Origin: Dendrophyllia cribrosa
Lineage: Eukaryota; Cnidaria; Anthozoa; Scleractinia; Dendrophylliidae
Reading direction: 5' to 3'
Assembly: GCA_024195265.1 (NCBI GenBank)
Contig: JAJLRJ010000013.1
Coordinates: forward strand, 9,051,832 to 9,115,831
DNA length: 64,000 nt
The notes beneath the pieces were generated by a model. That model was not told the DNA's origin and did no database searches. It was given only the letters and a program-made list of their open reading frames with translations. This document shows, one piece after another, positions 56,601-64,000 of this stretch (positions within the stretch are counted from its first letter, which is position 1; each line of letters starts with the position of its first letter). The position numbers and the translations under genes were made by a program.

Positions 56601-59600
56601 ATGTCTTCACCGTCAAGCCTTTTAAAACGCAAAGGTATGTATATCTATAGCATTTCACTTACTGAGAATTCATGTCATACCATGGCTGCCTTAATCTAAC
56701 CAATTCCTGAAATATTTTGTCATGAAAGCAGTACGGATCAAATATATTATCATGGTGACCTCCTGTTCTTGAATTCTTACGATATCTATAAACAGCTAAA
56801 AACGACTACAGTAATCGATTTCTTCATAAAATCCAAACAATTTATTTCTACCTTCATTTTTTTTCAGAAAGCGACCCTGGATTTATTTCAAACGTCTCTC
56901 CAATGAAGAAAGCAAAGAAAAGAACGCAATATTATCATTGCACCCTTCAGTCCTCACCCACTAAAACTTGGAGAGTAGTAGGATTCGATCAGGCAACGCA
57001 TACTCAATGTCAACATTACGAGAAAACTGGCAATCCCGTGAAACTACTGAATGTCAAGGAGGACAATGGGCAATTTCTTGTAAATCAAACCACAACTTTG
57101 CTACAAATGACCAACAGCGATGTAACTTTCACAAGTACCCCCCTCGTCGCCTTTGTCAGATAATGCCACACAAAGTAGCCCCGCAGTAGCTTCAAACATC
57201 ACGTTAAATCAGCTGCCGACACTTACAAGAAATCAGAAAGTTAATGTCACCGGAATCCTAACTCTTGGCCAAAAGCCGGCCAAAGAAGTGCAAAAAAGAA
57301 ATAGTGAGAATGGAAAGGTCAAGGAGGATTGCGTTATCGAAGATGCAACCGGTAACGCAATCCTCCACATATGGGATGACCTCATAGACAAGGTCCAGAA
57401 CTCGAAAAGTTACACTTTCAAGAACCTGAGCGTGAAAAACTATTCAGGAAATACTATGCTGGGAACCACAGCATCGACAACCTTTGATGAAGTCCAAACA
57501 GAACTCAAACAAGTCAAAGGACCAGATCTTTTAGAAAACAAGGAGAAAAAAGTTACAGTTCAAGAATTTAAATTTGTCGACAAACTAAACATTTATTTCC
57601 AATGTCAAATAAAGTCTTGCAATAAAAAAATGCCATACGACATAAATGCAAACATCATTAAATGCCCATCATGTGGTGCAACCCAAAAGACAAAAGCATC
57701 AAAGAAAGTCATGTCTGCAAGACTATGTGCCGATGTGGAAGGAAAAGAAACCTGGTTCACTGCATTCACAGATGTCTTAAAAAGCCTCATCGACAACAAG
57801 CAAGAATCGAATCTAACGTCCGATCAAATATCAGAAGCTCTGCTTTCAGTAGAAAATGTCACCATGTTAGTGGATGGATCATCCAATTATGTGAAAAACA
57901 TTCTGAAGCCTGAATCACTTCAATGAACATAACAAAAACTAACAATTATGATACAAATGTGACTGCTAAAAGACAGTCTTCATACAAATACACATTTCTT
58001 AATCAGTTATAGCTTCAGTTTTAACATGGACGTGAAGTTAATCATACAAGTGACACTGCTAAAAAATTACAATAACAATTAGCATTCCTTAATTATGTTG
58101 TAGTTACAGTTTCAACATGACAATTTAGTGCATTTGTATTCATTGATCTAGGGAAAAAATATTAATTATGTTGTAGTTACAGTTTCAACATGACAATTTA
58201 GTGCATGTGTTTTCATTGATCTAGGGCCAGTTTTTAAATGATCATTTAATGAATGTCCTTTCACTCATCTATGCAAAAATAGTTATATACAATACAGTCA
58301 TTTCGTTTCAGTTTTATTAACAAACAGTTTGTGTTTTTAACAGATACAATTCAAAACAATATTGATACATTTCTCTTTCCATTACAATTTCAAATAAATC
58401 ATTGTTCCATTACATCAAATGACCTTGACTCAATCAATATGTCCATTTTATAATCAAGAGTATTTTTATTTACAACGTCAAACAACAACCATTTGGTCAA
58501 ACCCAACACAAAATAGAACTAGTGTATAATCAAACTGGTGTTACTGTTTTACAAGGTCAGTAAAACCACTCTAAGGTGCCTTTGTCTCGTTTGTGGGCAA
58601 ACAATCAACCACACTATGCAACCCTTTATTGCGCTGCAAATATAAATGCCTAAAATGGAAAAAGAACACAACGCCACTGTTTTACAATGAAATCGTTAAC
58701 CTGAGTGAAACAAATCATGCATAGCCCTCGCCCGCACTTCCTAACCTGTGGTTATTACTAGTTGTTAGTTCCTTCAGGACAAGGAATTGAATAAGGTGCT
58801 TTTTGAGAGCATGTACCGTATTTAAGTCATTTATCGGAATACGGCTTCTATGTCTTTCGAATGCCGTATCCGAATTTACGCGGTAAAAGCTTACAATCGA
58901 TTTAATAACGCCAGCATTAGCAGCCAGCATGTAAGCTGGCGCGTGCTCGGGACTGGTTAGCGTGAGTTTGTAAATTCGAGATCATAGGTGACGTCATAGG
59001 TGGACTCTAGGTGAAATGACCCTGATGTGCATGGGTGATACAGTAAATTATTAACGAAATATGACACTCGAGCGTCCTGCTGCTAAGATTTAATATAAAA
59101 CGTGCATTTGTCTGACGAAAAGAGTAAAACATTGTTATTTACAACGGGGTTTGAAGGATATTTAGGACAATAAGATCTTTTGTCAGTTGTCAGTAAAACC
59201 CGCTTCAAATGTCAGTTGTCAGTTAAATTTTAGGCTATTTGTCAGTTGTCAGTTAGAATTTTGGCCATTTGTCAGTTGTCAGTTAACCCCATCCAGACCC
59301 TCAAAAGAAATTCACAAGCAAGCACCTTTTGGTAGATTTTAAGATAAATTCAGAAACATTCGTTAATATCAAGCCCACAGTAGTTGTCAAACTAAACGGT
59401 ATGTCCTTTCAGGATTAAGGTGGCCGAATACAGTTTTGAGGGACAATAAATTTCCTTACGCGCGCGTGTCACGCAAGCAATACCGCGCGAGCAAACAACA
59501 ACGAAGCTCTGATCTCGTGCACGCAGTTAGTAATGCGCGAGCAGCCGCGCGCGCAGATAAGTGAATGGCCGTGGTGTACGCAGTACTGCGCATGCTCGGA

Positions 59601-62167
59601 GATCGTACTCAACGTTTTTTTGGTCGTGAATTTCTCGAAATCTATCCGTACGATCTATGCTCAATTTTTGATTTTTTTAAATATACATCAACATCGATCT
59701 GCAGACAATTTTTTTTCAAAATCTGTAAGACAGATTTTAAAATATTTTTCGAAATTCCTATTTTTAATATTTTCGTTGATATGCGAAAAACTCTCTTACA
59801 GATTTTTGTTTTAACTTGTAAGAACGTATATTTTTATCCAAAGTTTAAATGGTAAGATTTTGAGGTAGGGTCGTACGGGTGATTTTTGAGTAAAACGTCC
59901 TCATAGAATTAGAACCCAGTCTTCTGACAACCACTCGGTCGCTTGTTTTAAGCCACTTCTAACCAGAGGATGGTGAAATTACAAACACCCACTGTCTTGT
60001 ACGATGGTTTTGACTTTGTAATTGTTGCTTGTTCCCACAAATGGTCACCTGTGATCGATATTATCGGAAGCATCTGGTGACCCCTATAAACTGCAGTAAG
60101 CCACCTTAAGCTACAAATTGCTATCACGATCAAGACAGTCAAAATGAATTGATCAACAATCGAAATGCATTGTCAACAATCCCTCCAAATGCTGTCAACA
60201 GGAATTATCCGATAATGCAATGCGCTATTGTCGCCCGCGTGTGAAACAACATGGCATGTTGGATGCGATAACGCCATTATAAAACAACGGAGGTCCTTCT
60301 AGCTCCATGAAACACAGCGGAAACACAATTCTAAAACAGAATAAAGCAATAAGCTAAAACATATAAACTGCAAGAAGTCTTGATTCCAATAGAGACACGG
60401 CAGCTTCAGACTTGGATCTTAGACGCTTACATCCGTGATAAAGATCTACTTTCTCACAAGTCTAGCGCACCAAATCACGGGCAGAGAGATTGACTGATCC
60501 GAGCATTTTCATAGCAATTACAATAATTGCAGTCGATCACTACTTATCTTGCAACAAAAGTTAGCCAAAGAAGCCCTAACATATGCCAAGAGAGCTAGCA
60601 TAACGAAAGCATAGAGAAAGAATAATTCTATCAATGGCTGAACACAGCATGAAAGCCTCCTGTCATTACAAAGATTTATATCCCAAAGATCAAAGAACCA
60701 AAGAGTTACACAATACGTATCGAGCATACAAAACAGATAGATAATAGTGACTTGTCACAATCCTATTTTGGTGATCTATGAATCTATGGGAACAAATATC
60801 TCGAAGACTTTCTTGGGAAAACTATTCTAAAGGCTTCTTTATATATTTTGCGACTAGTGGGAGTCGTGTTTGGCCTGTCACTAACTAGTTCTTCAAAGAA
60901 ATGCACCCAATCTTCAACAGTCGATGTTGTTGCCAAGTCGGTAGCCATCTTGGATTTTTGCCGGGAAAACTACTAGCGCATTGCTTTATGGGATATTTCT
61001 TGTTGACAGCATTTGGAGGGATTGTTGACAATGCATTTCGATTGTTGATCAATTCATTTTGACTGTCTTGATCGTGATAGCAATTTGTAGCTTAATCTTG
61101 AAAGGACATACCGTTTAGTTTGACTACTAATGTGGGCTTGATATTAACGAATGTTTCTGAATTTATCTTAAAATCTACCAAAAGGTGCTTGCTTGTGAAT
61201 TTCTTTTTGTTGAGCTTGGATGGATATCAGTCTTGATCTTAAAAAAAACTTTGTTGAACGGGAATTGATTTTATTGAGTTTGAATCTTTTTCCCCTTGGC
61301 CTTGAAAGAAACTTTGTTGGCCTTTAAAGAAACTTTGTTGGCCTTGAAAGAAACTTTGTTGGCCTTGAAAGAAACTTTGTTGGCCTTGAAGCTGAATTTG
61401 TTTCTTGAATTTTGCACCAATCGGCTGTCTATAAATAAATCACAAATAGAATGAGAAACAGGAGAAAGCCTCATCGTTACTTATTTTAAATTATTAAATT
61501 ATTATTAACTTATTAACTTATTATTAACTTATTATTAACTTATTATTAACTTATTTTAAATTATTAAATTATTAAAATAATTACAAATGAAAAAAATACA
61601 AAGAGAAAGTAACGATCTTATTGCAGACAGGAAGTTAGCATTTGACGCGTATTTCACATTTTATTTACTGATTGGCTGATGAAGATCAGCCCATAATACT
61701 AGAAACTTAAAGGTTCGTTTGCACATGAAATCCTGAAAAGACTTTTTAAATAAGATTTATAAGAACTTTTATACTGAAGAATTTCAAGACTTGTAATTTG
61801 CACTTTTTGCAATGGTGTTATAATTGAATTGTACTGCTCTTAGCCAATCGAAACTGAATAATTTTTTCATGTATTATTATTCAATGAATCAGACCGATTT
61901 AAGTTCTTGACCCCATGTATCCCGCCACTCTAACAGAAATCATTCCTGTTATGGTAAATGATTTGTAAATACGTGCAGGTTTGGATCCCGCCGGACCATA
62001 CTTCAGTTACACGGATCCAGCAGTTCGACTCGATCCAGGCGACGCTCACTTTGTTGACGTCATTCACACAGACGCAGGAATGCTCGGGACTGCTCAAAAC
62101 GTCGGCCATATTGACTTTTACCCAAATGGTGGATCAAGGCAACCTGGTTGTTATTTCAGCTTTATTG
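44601..62167 (+). CDS. Lipase-3: pancreatic-lipase-type, continues beyond last exon seen
   Basis: Exons: 44601-44646 (signal peptide [15 protein letters not shown]), 45316-45546, 45990-46289, 61979-62167; all phase 1 joins, GT-AG. Lengths match lipase-2 (46, 231, 189). Nucleophile Ser in GFSLG (about residue 168) and Asp in GLDPAG (about 195) are present; the His exon and C-terminal exons are not found in the last 1.8 kb and should lie beyond the window. Intron 3 is 15,689 bp because of a nested transposon insertion. Start chosen at 44601, though an in-frame ATG at 44505 would give a longer, less signal-like start. Secreted lipase expected; closest relative in the window is lipase-2. Confidence 0.8.
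45045..45230 (-). repeat. tRNA-derived SINE
   Basis: Minus strand carries TGGAGGAGTGGTGAGAGCA (A-box region) and GGTTCGATTCCCGGG (B box), then an unrelated body. It lies in lipase-3 intron 1. Confidence 0.7.
46290..47057. other. Intron 3 of lipase-3 before the transposon nest
   Basis: No feature recognised; a few short frames without similarity. Confidence 0.4.
47058..47289. mobile_element. TTAA-flanked MITE, 232 bp
   Basis: TTAA at both ends and 23-bp near-perfect inverted repeats starting AAAGGGGCAGTATCACGAGG. Confidence 0.85.
47449..47640. repeat. 21-bp satellite array, left arm
   Basis: Nine copies of AAGGCCAACAAAGTTTCTTT(C), differing by single C/T changes. Open frames across it in several frames are artefacts of the repeat. 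Confidence 0.9.
47763..47835 (+). repeat. Subterminal TGTCAGTTGTCAGTTAA repeats, left
   Basis: Three copies of TGTCAGTTGTCAGTTAA spaced by TTTTGGCCATT-like linkers. Confidence 0.85.
48522..48590 (-). ncRNA. Hammerhead ribozyme candidate
   Basis: Minus strand: GTAAAACTCC, CTGACGA, stem II GTGTG...CACAC, GAAAC, GC, GTA, GGAG...TTTTAC. Stem I CTCC/GGAG and an outer GTAAAA/TTTTAC helix pair; stem II pairs perfectly; the triplet is GTA (NUH rule satisfied). Stem III is minimal, so a dimeric form is likely. Confidence 0.65.
48917..49145. mobile_element. MULE-like MITE, 9-bp TSD
   Basis: GCAGGAAAT at 48908-48916 and 49146-49154; inverted ends TAGTCTGTCCACAGA; 229 bp, with GCGAGCGCGG-rich interior. 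Nested in the Helitron-bearing unit. Confidence 0.9.
50296..50449 (+). repeat. 58-bp tandem array before the Helitron gene
   Basis: Three units of GAACTGTAGAGCGAGAGCTG...CATTGAAGACTT, the last with a small CGAT insertion. It lies about 410 bp upstream of the large ORF. Confidence 0.85.
50859..53021 (+). CDS. Helitron protein, part 1: OTU protease and N-terminal region
   Basis: 720 codons from ATG. A basic N-terminus of about 165 residues is followed by an OTU cysteine protease: [12 protein letters not shown] with Asp about 171 and Cys about 178, and His in EDLHYV about 288. Next are two CxxC pairs ([20 protein letters not shown]) and the [32 protein letters not shown] region, then the start of the Helitron-like N-terminal domain ([15 protein letters not shown]). 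It stops at 53019-53021, exactly where sense continues one frame back in the next ORF. OTU is typical of Helentron/Helitron2. The TTTTTTA heptamer just before the stop allows -1 frameshifting. Confidence 0.85.
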   Translation: MSSFSCSDTLGKMRGRSAKSVRCYKRDREPSRIPKQKLFHLLKHRQKRKQIKLVLKTKIPRSSAIYYFYKTFKTWSSRHCFESCFSCYYFRSKLNISKKVTAGKRTFQTSRCDNSKPLLKKIVRLKLLPSLSGGMNTDNAHSSQMGTRASTESSSYDRLVNRLCDKGLQALDVGGSGDCFFKAISHQYYGTPDHHIAVRQAGVSYLKQHPDLFIESVSENSWKSYLQRMATPGTWCDNIIIQALANQLNCVIHIIESRLSCTQGSTITPSTTDQNAKVLFVGYIEDLHYVSTIPHSHTTNKNALKYLKSKLLQCDEKIKKRNLARRDAWQRKRKQEQTTRNIAKKVKKTCDKKQYLLTFDAEKHGDIHKQDWAKQNITKFHNSNNYNIYQCKVCFEAWPLRVAPKCPQNYTCSRCSREKESPKKFSKENFMIPSAVPTQLSGLTQVEEMLIAKALPIMHIYIKPGGQRGYSGHTINLPQNVSELAQSLPRYPKDLSIIIVRAKGKGNFVKNFSVRRQVVSDAIHWLIKNNPHYSDIELNYNALNSLPENDVPSELLSIETDDTTTDDNTTPLPDFGPVASEEDIVYDSNTDSSSFLPVNDTHQQEIDFIRNNLSQGQINWPTLGNSPLNEYVTPYLATMAFPTLFSDGKGDPTNPAILKNVTLKEKVKHLIKFAEKKDSKWIYRFANHPRFSYWALNMIQRKQILQQTGIFLKQILENNI
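53024..56095 (+). CDS. Helitron protein, part 2: Rep endonuclease and PIF1 helicase
   Basis: 1023 codons in the -1 frame relative to part 1. Rep: RGSIHCHGV gives the two metal-binding His (136, 138) and YLAKYAAK the two-Tyr motif (327, 331). Helicase: GFAGTGKS (Walker A, about 658), LIDEYSM (Walker B), [11 protein letters not shown] (motif III), LSENQR (IV), [10 protein letters not shown] (V). The last helicase motifs are lost: after LPLKLA a short deletion and frame change occur near 56045, and the final motif is found in another frame downstream. It would nick and unwind DNA for rolling-circle transposition. Copy probably inactive. Confidence 0.85.
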   Translation: MEELREMVNNNNTNLFLNKLSRYVTNITGSDAYWYKAKEDLKAIIQHAGPPTFFFTFSAADMHWPELHFLFGNERDEGITGSLSEIRRNNVINNSHIVDCFFTERLKKFIKHWLYDSLDAKWHWYRFEYQSRGSIHCHGVAKLNNDPGLCKLSETALNGYLAENSKDNATSTIVNEGKMATKKICQYVDWLLSTCNPNPPDNGLWIKPSIHPCQEYHKNIKDSDSDYIDLLNMVQRHTRCSTSYCLRKKHNETEPKCRFHFPFETCTKTSLHFELIHSKDNTSKYKVQVTTKRNDSRVNNHQRFQLQGWRANCDIQIVIDYHACVEYLAKYAAKSETKSHLLKQAFSTIVHNSQVNTNASSIIKKTVMKTLGQRDFSAQETMHHLLSLNLLSSSFNVVPISLNGSRRLNITTQPDDRATTDSLLDAYAERDKYQGTVACDLRNLNYLQFAMKYRLVNGKLVDQPDNVVPRVYPTYSSNPKSTNFGLYCKYQLLRYKPWKNKQEDAWGNQEHNNDVFISQWKSFLQTDYAKQHVPDWHGKLEDIQSICDNEQNQNYIEPEQQREEWMVLADFIHTANSNEFDTLSENDWHSYSYPYTPQQPLEMASWINSTKQYYESQVQNCNVDINTFSSMQSLAYNIVKDHFENPNPQSPLHLIINGFAGTGKSYLISALRNLMQQNCTVTATTGKASFNINGITVHSLLNLPVGARGNTDLKGQALVRLQDKLQNIKYILIDEYSMLGQTLLGWIDKRCRQATGQQDEVFGNVSIILIGDPAQLPPVADKPLYHAKPSGVIGEQGHLAYLMFDKVVKLSENQRVQGSNPEQVSFKQLLERLRNGDSTQEDWQLLLSRQPSAVPNLSEFENEMRLFYGNDQVATYNYDQLLKLRQPIAQIDARHSSSIAKAVSPEEMRGLVPTLFLATKASVMLTMNLWSEVGLCNGATGKVIDIIYADNHSPPNLPVAVIVQFDHYTGPSFIDTLPKCVPIPPVTITSKSLETFHERQQLPLKLASILDQVKKQQELHMLP
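56047..56253 (+). pseudogene. Displaced helicase C-terminal end
   Basis: In the frame after the break, [20 protein letters not shown] and [15 protein letters not shown] run to a stop at 56251-56253. [11 protein letters not shown] is PIF1 motif VI. The segment between LKLA and DIGP, which should hold the HKSQG-type motif, is absent. Confidence 0.8.
56601..57926 (+). pseudogene. RPA-like single-stranded DNA-binding protein, frameshifted
   Basis: Exon 1 56601-56634 ([11 protein letters not shown]), GT-AG intron, exon 2 from 56878. Exon 2 encodes an OB-fold-like region, then [18 protein letters not shown] and [13 protein letters not shown] (second OB fold), then a zinc-ribbon [10 protein letters not shown]...CPSCGA as in RPA1-type proteins. 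At the C run 57138-57143 the frame is lost by one base and sense resumes at SDNATQSSP. Helentron-type elements often carry such an RPA gene on the same strand. A sequencing slip at the C run could be the cause. Confidence 0.8.
58091..58231 (+). repeat. Tandem direct repeat, about 72 bp, two copies
   Basis: TTATGTTGTAGTTACAGTTT...GATCTAGGG is present twice. Confidence 0.8.
58232..59158. other. 3' part of the Helitron-bearing unit
   Basis: No gene seen. A short stem CCAGCATGTAAGCTGG is at 58926-58941. The terminal hairpin expected of a Helitron end is not obvious at 59302. Confidence 0.4.
59180..59286 (+). repeat. Subterminal TGTCAGTTGTCAGTTAA repeats, right
   Basis: Four copies, same orientation as at the left end, with TTTTGGCCATT linkers. 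Confidence 0.85.
59419..60105. mobile_element. TTAA-flanked element, 687 bp
   Basis: TTAA at 59415-59418 and 60106-60109; inverted ends GGTGGCCGAATACAG and CTGCAGTAAGCCACC, imperfect. No transposase seen. Confidence 0.65.
60110..61091. mobile_element. TTAA-flanked element with >80-bp inverted repeats
   Basis: TTAA at 60106-60109 and 61092-61095. The ends GCTACAAATTGCTATCACGA and complement match exactly for about 82 bp, then loosely to about 115 bp. Interior has a small minus-strand frame at 60948-60784 ([20 protein letters not shown]..., 54 codons) that I cannot assign. Confidence 0.8.
61304..61392. repeat. 21-bp satellite array, right arm (inverted)
   Basis: Four copies of the same unit in the opposite orientation (GGCCTTGAAAGAAACTTTGT), matching the left array. 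Confidence 0.9.
61500..61580. repeat. TTATTAAC simple repeat
   Basis: TTATTAACTTATTAACTTA and variants fill about 80 bp next to the foldback element. Confidence 0.8.
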
Positions 62168-64000
62168 GTAGGTTTTTTTTTCACATACCGTAAAATGCCG
62201 GTTACAAGCACCCCCCTCCCCTCCCACCCGCTTATAAGCCCCCTCCCTCCCCGGTAATAGCGCCCCCTCTACTTTCCCTCGTTAATAAACGCTTTCACCT
62301 CAAATATAAGGCATGTACCACTTATGTCGAGAAATGCAGGCAAGTTTTGTTTAACGAGTACTTCATATTTGACAGAGTCGTTTGTCGTTTTCATATTACT
62401 TCATATGTGACAGAATTTCGTGTGTTTTGGTGAACTTTTATAGGTGAGGACACTTTGTGATGCCAGTGATGAAGTAGCTTAGCTCCCCTCTGCCTGCATT
62501 TCTGGACATATCTCGCATGTAGAGTGTTATATCATCAAATATTAAATGTTTTCGTTATTATTAATAAGAGTACAGCAGTCATTAGAAGCCGGTATGCAGA
62601 GCATCTCTTCAATATGCTCAAAATGTGCGCAACACGTACATCAAAGATTCAAGGGGCTTTGTTTGTTAGTCCGGGAGCTAGGGTCTCAAAACTGACGCTT
62701 CGCACAACCCAGAGTACTGAAAAGGTTTGACGAGAGATTTCAACAGATAAAAGCCTCCTCTTTTTAGCTAGGTAGTTTGTGGTTTCGAATTGTGGTATAC
62801 TTTCTTAGTTATAGCTATGTTTTTGTGAGTCGGCGAGGCCGATTTCCCTTTCGTAAACAAGCGATGCCATTTTTAACGGTCGATGCCATCATTAGCATTC
62901 ATTGGTAACCAGGCCTTTTGTAATGGTCGATGCCATTTCTCTCTTGTTTATGCCTGGATTGGGATGAAAGTAGGCTATCATTATTAGATAAAACTGGGTT
63001 TAGGTAAAGCGATTATTAGATCTAAGCTAGATTCACGGTTAGGTAAGATTTAGGGTTAGGGTGACCCGTTATTGATATATATTAAGAAAAGCACTTTTTA
63101 TAATTAAAATTTTCTTGGGTTTGCCGGATCAACCCAGTGGTCTAGTGGTAAAGGAGAGATGCTAGCATGTAGAGGTTTCGGGTTCGATTCTAGGTAATTT
63201 ATTGCATTTTTCCTTTTCTGATAGAAAAAAAAAATTCTAAAATTGGCGAATCACTTGTTTACGAAAGGGAAAATTGCGACGGCGAGAGTCAAACTGAGTT
63301 CAACATGAGAACGAGGCTGAAAATTACAACTCAATATCTTCAGAGAACTTTTATCAATAAGAAAACAAATTAGCCCGGATATCTCGTAAGACTCGTAAGT
63401 CACGTGACCTATACCCTCGTCTTATGTGACGTGACACAGCATCTTCGTTCATCGCCGAATAGGAAGTAAAACTTTTTGCTGACGAAAATCTGCAAAACGT
63501 TCGCATGTTTATTGTACCCTCTCCAAACTGAAAAGGGACCAATTTTTTAAATTCATTGTTTGCTGAGGTAAAAAGTTCTGCCAAAGCTGTTAAACAAGCG
63601 CCTTTCAGTGGAGCCTCGATTTGATGTTAAATGAAAGAGGAACTGTCATAGTAAAATACGCCAAAAAAAAACTGAATCCATGTTTGATTCAGGTTGATAT
63701 ACAGAAAATGTCTTAAAACTACGTTGTTGTCTACTGTATTTGAAAATAAAGGTAAAAATGAACAATTTGCTTTTAATCATATTCTGCAAGGACCGAAAAG
63801 GCGTAAATTAAAAAAGGAAAAATTGGAAAGTTCCCACCTAACATTACATCTTTCCGAAAAGGGCTAAAACAAATTCAAAGCAATATGGAATCCCACAATC
63901 GAATCAAAATATCCTTTATCTCATGGTATAAAGACAATTGAATTTGCTTTGCTTTTGACATACATGGCCAAATTAAACGTGATGTCTGCGCCTTTCTGCG
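62168..64000. other. Intron 4 of lipase-3 (open at right edge)
   Basis: No exon with the expected CDH...CPFCG pattern. A tRNA-like SINE lies at 63125. Otherwise short unassigned frames only. Confidence 0.45.
63125..63200 (+). repeat. tRNA-derived SINE head
   Basis: TGGTCTAGTGGT (A box) and GGTTCGATTC (B box) are spaced as in tRNA genes, but the acceptor arms do not pair, so a SINE or pseudogene. Confidence 0.6.

Larger units (their letters stand above)
47739..59302 (+). mobile_element. 11.6-kb unit carrying Helitron-type genes
   Basis: GAGGGTCTGGATGGGG at 47739 returns inverted ending at 59302. The undamaged opposite arm of the host foldback shows the empty site: AACAAAAAGAAATTCAC. Against it, AAAAGA is present on both sides (47733-47738 and 59303-59308). 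Just inside both ends, TGTCAGTTGTCAGTTAA is repeated three to four times in the same orientation. The unit encodes OTU-Rep-PIF1 and an RPA-like protein, typical of Helentron/Helitron2 elements, which carry asymmetric inverted ends and insert between two identical bases. The 6-bp duplication is unusual for a Helitron. Confidence 0.7.
47401..61432. mobile_element. Foldback element with satellite arms (host of nested insertions)
   Basis: AAATAAAT flanks both ends (47393-47400 and 61433-61440). The arms start AT.GACAGCCGATTGGTGC and are inverted copies of each other for about 340 bp on each side plus 110 bp displaced by an insertion: 47401-47738 with 59309-59418, against 61092-61432. Each arm contains an array of a 21-bp unit (TTTCTTTCAAGGCCAACAAA plus G), nine copies left, four right. 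Arms made of tandem repeats with an 8-9 bp target duplication are like Foldback elements, often linked to Mutator-type transposases. The inner 11.6 kb at 47739-59302 is a later insertion. Confidence 0.8.

Noticed and set aside
61271..61474. Minus-strand frame of 67 codons
   Set aside because: It is the inverted copy of the same satellite arm.
63125..63200. Functional tRNA gene
   Set aside because: The same reason: internal promoter boxes without a paired acceptor arm.

Overview
The window looks like nuclear DNA of a cnidarian, most likely an anthozoan such as a reef coral. It is AT-rich, its genes are split by short GT-AG introns, and it is crowded with small inverted-repeat transposons, tRNA-like SINEs, and pieces of LINE, Penelope, DIRS and Helitron elements. 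No bacterial operon, CRISPR array or rRNA is visible. The taxon is inferred from gene and transposon style, not from a marker gene.

Host genes. On the minus strand, 9193 down to 3516 holds four exons of a small multi-pass membrane protein whose last exon or exons are not found. On the plus strand three pancreatic-lipase-type genes stand head to tail: lipase-1 (12430-23706, eight exons, complete), lipase-2 (30122-36083, possibly to 36640; C-terminal domain unclear) and lipase-3 (44601 to beyond 62167; later exons outside the window). They share exon lengths (exon 2 is 231 bp in all three) and intron phases, so they are tandem duplicates. Lipases 2 and 3 keep the GxSxG nucleophile. Lipase-1 has Asp in place of that Ser. 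The gene between 9.2 and 12.4 kb upstream is divergent, so that 3.2 kb is shared upstream sequence.

Mobile elements. A nearly intact DIRS-type tyrosine-recombinase retrotransposon (about 24089-28958, minus strand) lies between lipase-1 and lipase-2. Intron 3 of lipase-3 is 15.7 kb long and holds a transposon nest: a foldback element with 21-bp tandem repeats in its arms (47401-61432, 8-bp target duplication) interrupted by an 11.6-kb unit (47739-59302) that carries Helitron genes (OTU protease, Rep, PIF1 helicase, and an RPA-like ssDNA-binding gene). That unit contains a further MITE, and two TTAA-flanked elements sit in the foldback centre. Intron 1 of lipase-1 holds a Penelope-like retroelement tail, LINE debris and many MITEs.

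Non-coding. Several hammerhead-ribozyme cores can be read directly. The best, at 13718-13760 on the minus strand, has all conserved core bases plus complementary stems I and II. Hairpin MITEs with near-perfect arms and elements with 3-bp TTA, 4-bp TTAA, 8-bp or 9-bp target duplications are listed below. All homology calls are by eye; none was checked by a search.
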